Shown here in pieces: positions 24,103-26,057 of a stretch of DNA of 26,057 nt (position 1 is the stretch's first letter; each line of letters starts with the position of its first letter). The DNA is from an uncultured Saprospiraceae bacterium. Its GTDB lineage: Bacteria; Bacteroidota; Bacteroidia; Chitinophagales; Saprospiraceae. The translations under genes were made by a program, and so were the position numbers. The stretch is taken from positions 1-26,057 of the forward strand of contig CALGLS010000131.1 in assembly GCA_937959375.1 (NCBI GenBank). The letters are read 5' to 3'. The notes under the pieces are model-generated. The model searched no databases. It worked only from the letters and a program-made list of their open reading frames with translations, and was not told the origin of the DNA.

Positions 24103-24864
24103 ATGACTACACGAAAAATTTTAAACCTTGCTCTTCTCTTGTTCGCTCTACCTTGCTTGATCATTGCTCAAGGTAATGGCGAAGCTTTAATTACTGCTGA
24201 ACAAATGCCTTATTTCGAAGATTGCGGAGCCTATCAAGATGGTACTGCTGAGAAAAGGAAATGTTCGAATGCTAGTTTGATCAGCTTCATCTCTGAAAAT
24301 ATTCAGTACCCTGAAGCAGCTAAATTAGAAGGGATTGAAGGAACCGTGTTTTTAAGTTTCGTTGTAAATAAGAACGGGCAAATCGAATCTCAAAAAATAT
24401 TACGCGATATCGGTGGCGGATGTGGAAAAGAAGCTTTGCGTATTTTAGACTTGATGCCTGATTGGGAGCCAGCGATCAACGAGGGCAAAGCTGTCAGTGT
24501 AAAGTTAAACCTACCTGTTACCTTTTCATTAAGCAATACAAATACTGCAATTGCGAGTAATTATCAAATCCACTGGGGAGCGTTAAAAGGAAAAGTTATT
24601 TCTAAGTCAGCTCTTGAAAAAAGCCTCGACGCTAATCTCTTAGTTCGAAATGAATTTGGTAACGATGTAGATATTTCGAGCTTATCTTTTGTTTTTCAAC
24701 GCAACAAGACTTTTGTAGAGGGCACTAGCACAGGCAAAATCAATTCAGATTTATCTAAGGTTGTTAAAAAAGTAAAGCGTGGTGGCACCTTCACTATTCT
24801 TGCGACTATTTTAGTAAATGGAGATTTTATGGAAATAGAACGCCAATTTAAAATCATAGAATAA
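24103..24864 (+). CDS. Secreted TonB-C-domain protein with a GldM-C-like tail
   Basis: A 253-aa protein with a Sec signal peptide (MTTRKILNLALLLFALPCLI, ending about at AQG). Residues ~30-145 match the C-terminal domain of the TonB at 9179. Shared features are DCxxxxGTAEKRKCS against GCEDETDKAARKNCS, the IQYPEAAKLEGIEGTVFLSF segment, DIGGGCGKEALR and the final LPVTF. There is no membrane anchor and no proline linker, so it cannot act as a classical energy transducer. Residues ~155-253 (GKVISKSALEKSLDANLL, then a beta-rich part ending IERQFKI) resemble the C-terminal domain of the gliding/T9SS protein GldM. That match is by eye. It lies 90 bp after the TlpA-type gene on the same strand. Confidence 0.75.
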   Translation: MTTRKILNLALLLFALPCLIIAQGNGEALITAEQMPYFEDCGAYQDGTAEKRKCSNASLISFISENIQYPEAAKLEGIEGTVFLSFVVNKNGQIESQKILRDIGGGCGKEALRILDLMPDWEPAINEGKAVSVKLNLPVTFSLSNTNTAIASNYQIHWGALKGKVISKSALEKSLDANLLVRNEFGNDVDISSLSFVFQRNKTFVEGTSTGKINSDLSKVVKKVKRGGTFTILATILVNGDFMEIERQFKIIE

Positions 24865-24877
24865 GCCTCACAAACAC

Positions 24878-25369
24878 CTATTCAAACAAGGATCCTTGAG
24901 TAGCAAAACTCATTGGGTTCTCCAACTGAAGCAATTGACGCTTCACATCAAGACCATAAAAATATCCTTGTAGTTCACCGCTCTTAGCAATTACCCGATG
25001 ACAGGGCACTATGATTGCTATAGGATTATTTCGATTGGCCATACCTACAGCTCTCACTGCTTTTGGATTGTTAATTTTTTCAGCAATCAACGCGTAGCTG
25101 GCTGTATGTCCATAAGGAATCTGAACCAACTGACTCCATACCGATTGATAAAATTCAGTTGCGCCTCCCCAGTCCATTTTTAATTCGAAGTTTTTACGCT
25201 TTCCAGCAAAATATTCAGCTAGCTGCTTTTTACAATCCTTGAGTACCTTCGGTAATTTTGGAGATGGCGTTCCTAGCTTATCGACTTTCTTTACGGATCT
25301 AAGGCCAAGTTCGCTTCCGCAAATTTCTAGACATCCGATTGGCGACTCATAGTATGTTTTTGATGGCAT
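24878..25369 (-). CDS. ogt: Methylated-DNA--[protein]-cysteine S-methyltransferase
   Basis: A suicide repair protein that moves the alkyl group of O6-alkylguanine to its own cysteine. The 163 aa fit Ogt, without the Ada regulator domain. The acceptor is Cys123 in IIVPCHRVI. The preceding FYQSVWSQLVQIPYGHTASY and KAVRAVGMANRNNP form the helix-turn-helix with its arginine finger (Arg106). The lid residues after PCHRVI read AKSGELQGYFYGLDVKRQLL, where most relatives have GGYxxG. It converges on the gene at 24103, with only 13 bp between the stops and no visible terminator. Confidence 0.94.
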   Translation of the reverse strand: MPSKTYYESPIGCLEICGSELGLRSVKKVDKLGTPSPKLPKVLKDCKKQLAEYFAGKRKNFELKMDWGGATEFYQSVWSQLVQIPYGHTASYALIAEKINNPKAVRAVGMANRNNPIAIIVPCHRVIAKSGELQGYFYGLDVKRQLLQLENPMSFATQGSLFE

Positions 25370-25393
25370 GGTTTAAATTTTTTTTGAAAATTT

Positions 25394-25428
25394 AAGTGGG
25401 AAGTAGGAAGCTAGAAGTGGGAAGTTTC
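25394..25428. repeat. Heptanucleotide tandem repeat, five units of AAGTRGG type
   Basis: Five consecutive 7-bp units in register: AAGTGGG (25394), AAGTAGG (25401), AAGCTAG (25408), AAGTGGG (25415) and AAGTTTC (25422). They lie 24 bp upstream of the ogt start. CCATCTAACGT follows at 25428-25438, then a pyrimidine-rich stretch with the direct repeat TTTACTTGC/TTTACTTTGC (25447-25465). Confidence 0.7.
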
Positions 25429-25528
25429 CATCTAACGTATTCCTCTTTTACTTGCTTTACTTTGCTTGTAATTTACGTAGAATTTTTCTTGTATTTCCTA
25501 TTACTTCCTTTTCATTTAGTGAAGCTGC

Positions 25529-26057
25529 TTAAAAGAAACCTGCGGGGATAAAATATTCGTGCAGCTTGAATAGCTTGACAATAGCGAGAATAACTACAGT
25601 TACCAATAAACGATAAGCCCAAACATCGGCTTTTGGATACTGCGATGCAAAACGTGCTGCCAACCAGCCACCAAGCCCTTGTCCTACAGCGAGTGTCATT
25701 CCAATTCGCCAATCGATCAAACCTTTCCATTGGAAAATTGCTACGACCAAAATGGTGTACAATGCGACTACAAACCCTTTCACTGCATTCGCTTCTATCA
25801 AGTCGTATCGCGCTACCAAAACCATAGTCGCCAAAAAGAAAACGCCCATTCCCATTTGAATAAAGCCACCATAAAATCCGAGTGCTAAATACAATGGAAT
25901 GGCGATCCAATAATTGACTTGTTTGCTTGGATCTGATTTTTGCAACCAGCGTTTTGGCTTAACCAAAATAACAAAGAGCATCGCGACTAATAAGAATCGA
26001 AAGACTTCAATAAACTGTTCACTACTTACCCAAGTTGCAGTAAACACACCTGCTACT
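25529..26057 (-). CDS. TauE/SafE family permease, N-terminus off the window
   Basis: The frame stays open to the right edge (codons Val-Ala-Gly precede a GTG at 26047), so the listed part is the C-terminal ~176 residues of a protein that is usually ~250 aa. The GTG is unlikely to be the real start. It has several membrane helices, with the family-like ALGFYGGFIQMGMGVFFL repeat, EANAVKGFVVALYTILVVAI and VGQGLGGWLAARFA. TauE/SafE proteins export or take up sulfur- or carboxyl-containing anions. The substrate cannot be told here. It lies upstream of ogt on the same strand, 159 bp away. Confidence 0.85.
   Translation of the reverse strand, partial: VAGVFTATWVSSEQFIEVFRFLLVAMLFVILVKPKRWLQKSDPSKQVNYWIAIPLYLALGFYGGFIQMGMGVFFLATMVLVARYDLIEANAVKGFVVALYTILVVAIFQWKGLIDWRIGMTLAVGQGLGGWLAARFASQYPKADVWAYRLLVTVVILAIVKLFKLHEYFIPAGFF

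Noticed and set aside
14120..25438. Shared CCATCTAACGT in two intergenic sites as proof of one repeat family
   Set aside because: Matches of about this length between AT-rich intergenic stretches can arise by chance, so the shared word alone was not used as proof. Only the common architecture was reported, with caution.
25512..25910. 132-aa minus-strand open frame overlapping the TauE/SafE gene
   Set aside because: It is another frame on the same strand as the TauE/SafE permease, which has clear membrane helices. The alternative is Arg/Ser/Cys-rich with no domain.

Overview
The window reads as a piece of ordinary chromosome from a member of the Bacteroidota, possibly the Saprospiria (the class is a low-confidence inference). 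The basis is AT-rich DNA, starts that mostly lack a Shine-Dalgarno sequence, several matches to the Bacteroidota promoter form TTTG-N18-22-TAnnTTTG, and family-typical genes: DUF4286, DUF3109, a ~700-aa PpiD-like foldase, the gcvH-vanZ-tonB block, the HU-TPR-RNase G neighbourhood and yicC-gmk. No rRNA, tRNA, CRISPR array, phage region or complete insertion sequence was seen.

Layout, left to right. Positions 1-548 hold a MORN-repeat lipoprotein cut by the window edge. A 154-bp palindromic MITE-like element follows at 695-848. Then come, all on the minus strand, UDP-glucose dehydrogenase (1006-2340), a PpiD/SurA-type foldase (2734-4869), an acyl-CoA dehydrogenase (5251-6435), a DUF4286 protein and a large secreted TPR protein. 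The gcvH-vanZ-tonB block (10990 down to 9179) is followed by a citrate synthase of the mitochondrial type and a small secreted helical protein. A DUF3109 cysteine-rich protein (+) converges on RNase G (-). HU, an anchored TPR protein and a 31-aa mS38/AURKAIP1-like ribosomal protein run towards RNase G. yicC-gmk-apaG form a plus-strand operon, facing the recJ-ridA operon. A secreted TlpA-type thioredoxin is followed by a secreted TonB-C-domain protein with a GldM-C-like tail. The window closes with an Ogt-type DNA methyltransferase and the C-terminal part of a TauE/SafE permease.

Most genes are housekeeping: envelope protein folding, TonB energy transduction, C1/TCA metabolism, RNA turnover, nucleotide metabolism, recombination and alkylation repair. 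I did not find a clear new defence, secretion or biosynthetic system. The items most worth a second look are: (i) the secreted TonB-C/GldM-C-like protein, which keeps the cysteine pattern of the true TonB in this window but lacks any membrane anchor or proline linker; (ii) several intergenic hairpins with purine-rich arms made of short tandem repeats, placed right after stop codons; (iii) the MITE with a TAA target duplication; (iv) the mitochondrial-type citrate synthase; and (v) the very small mS38-like gene followed by two tandem hairpins. Promoter and terminator calls are by eye.
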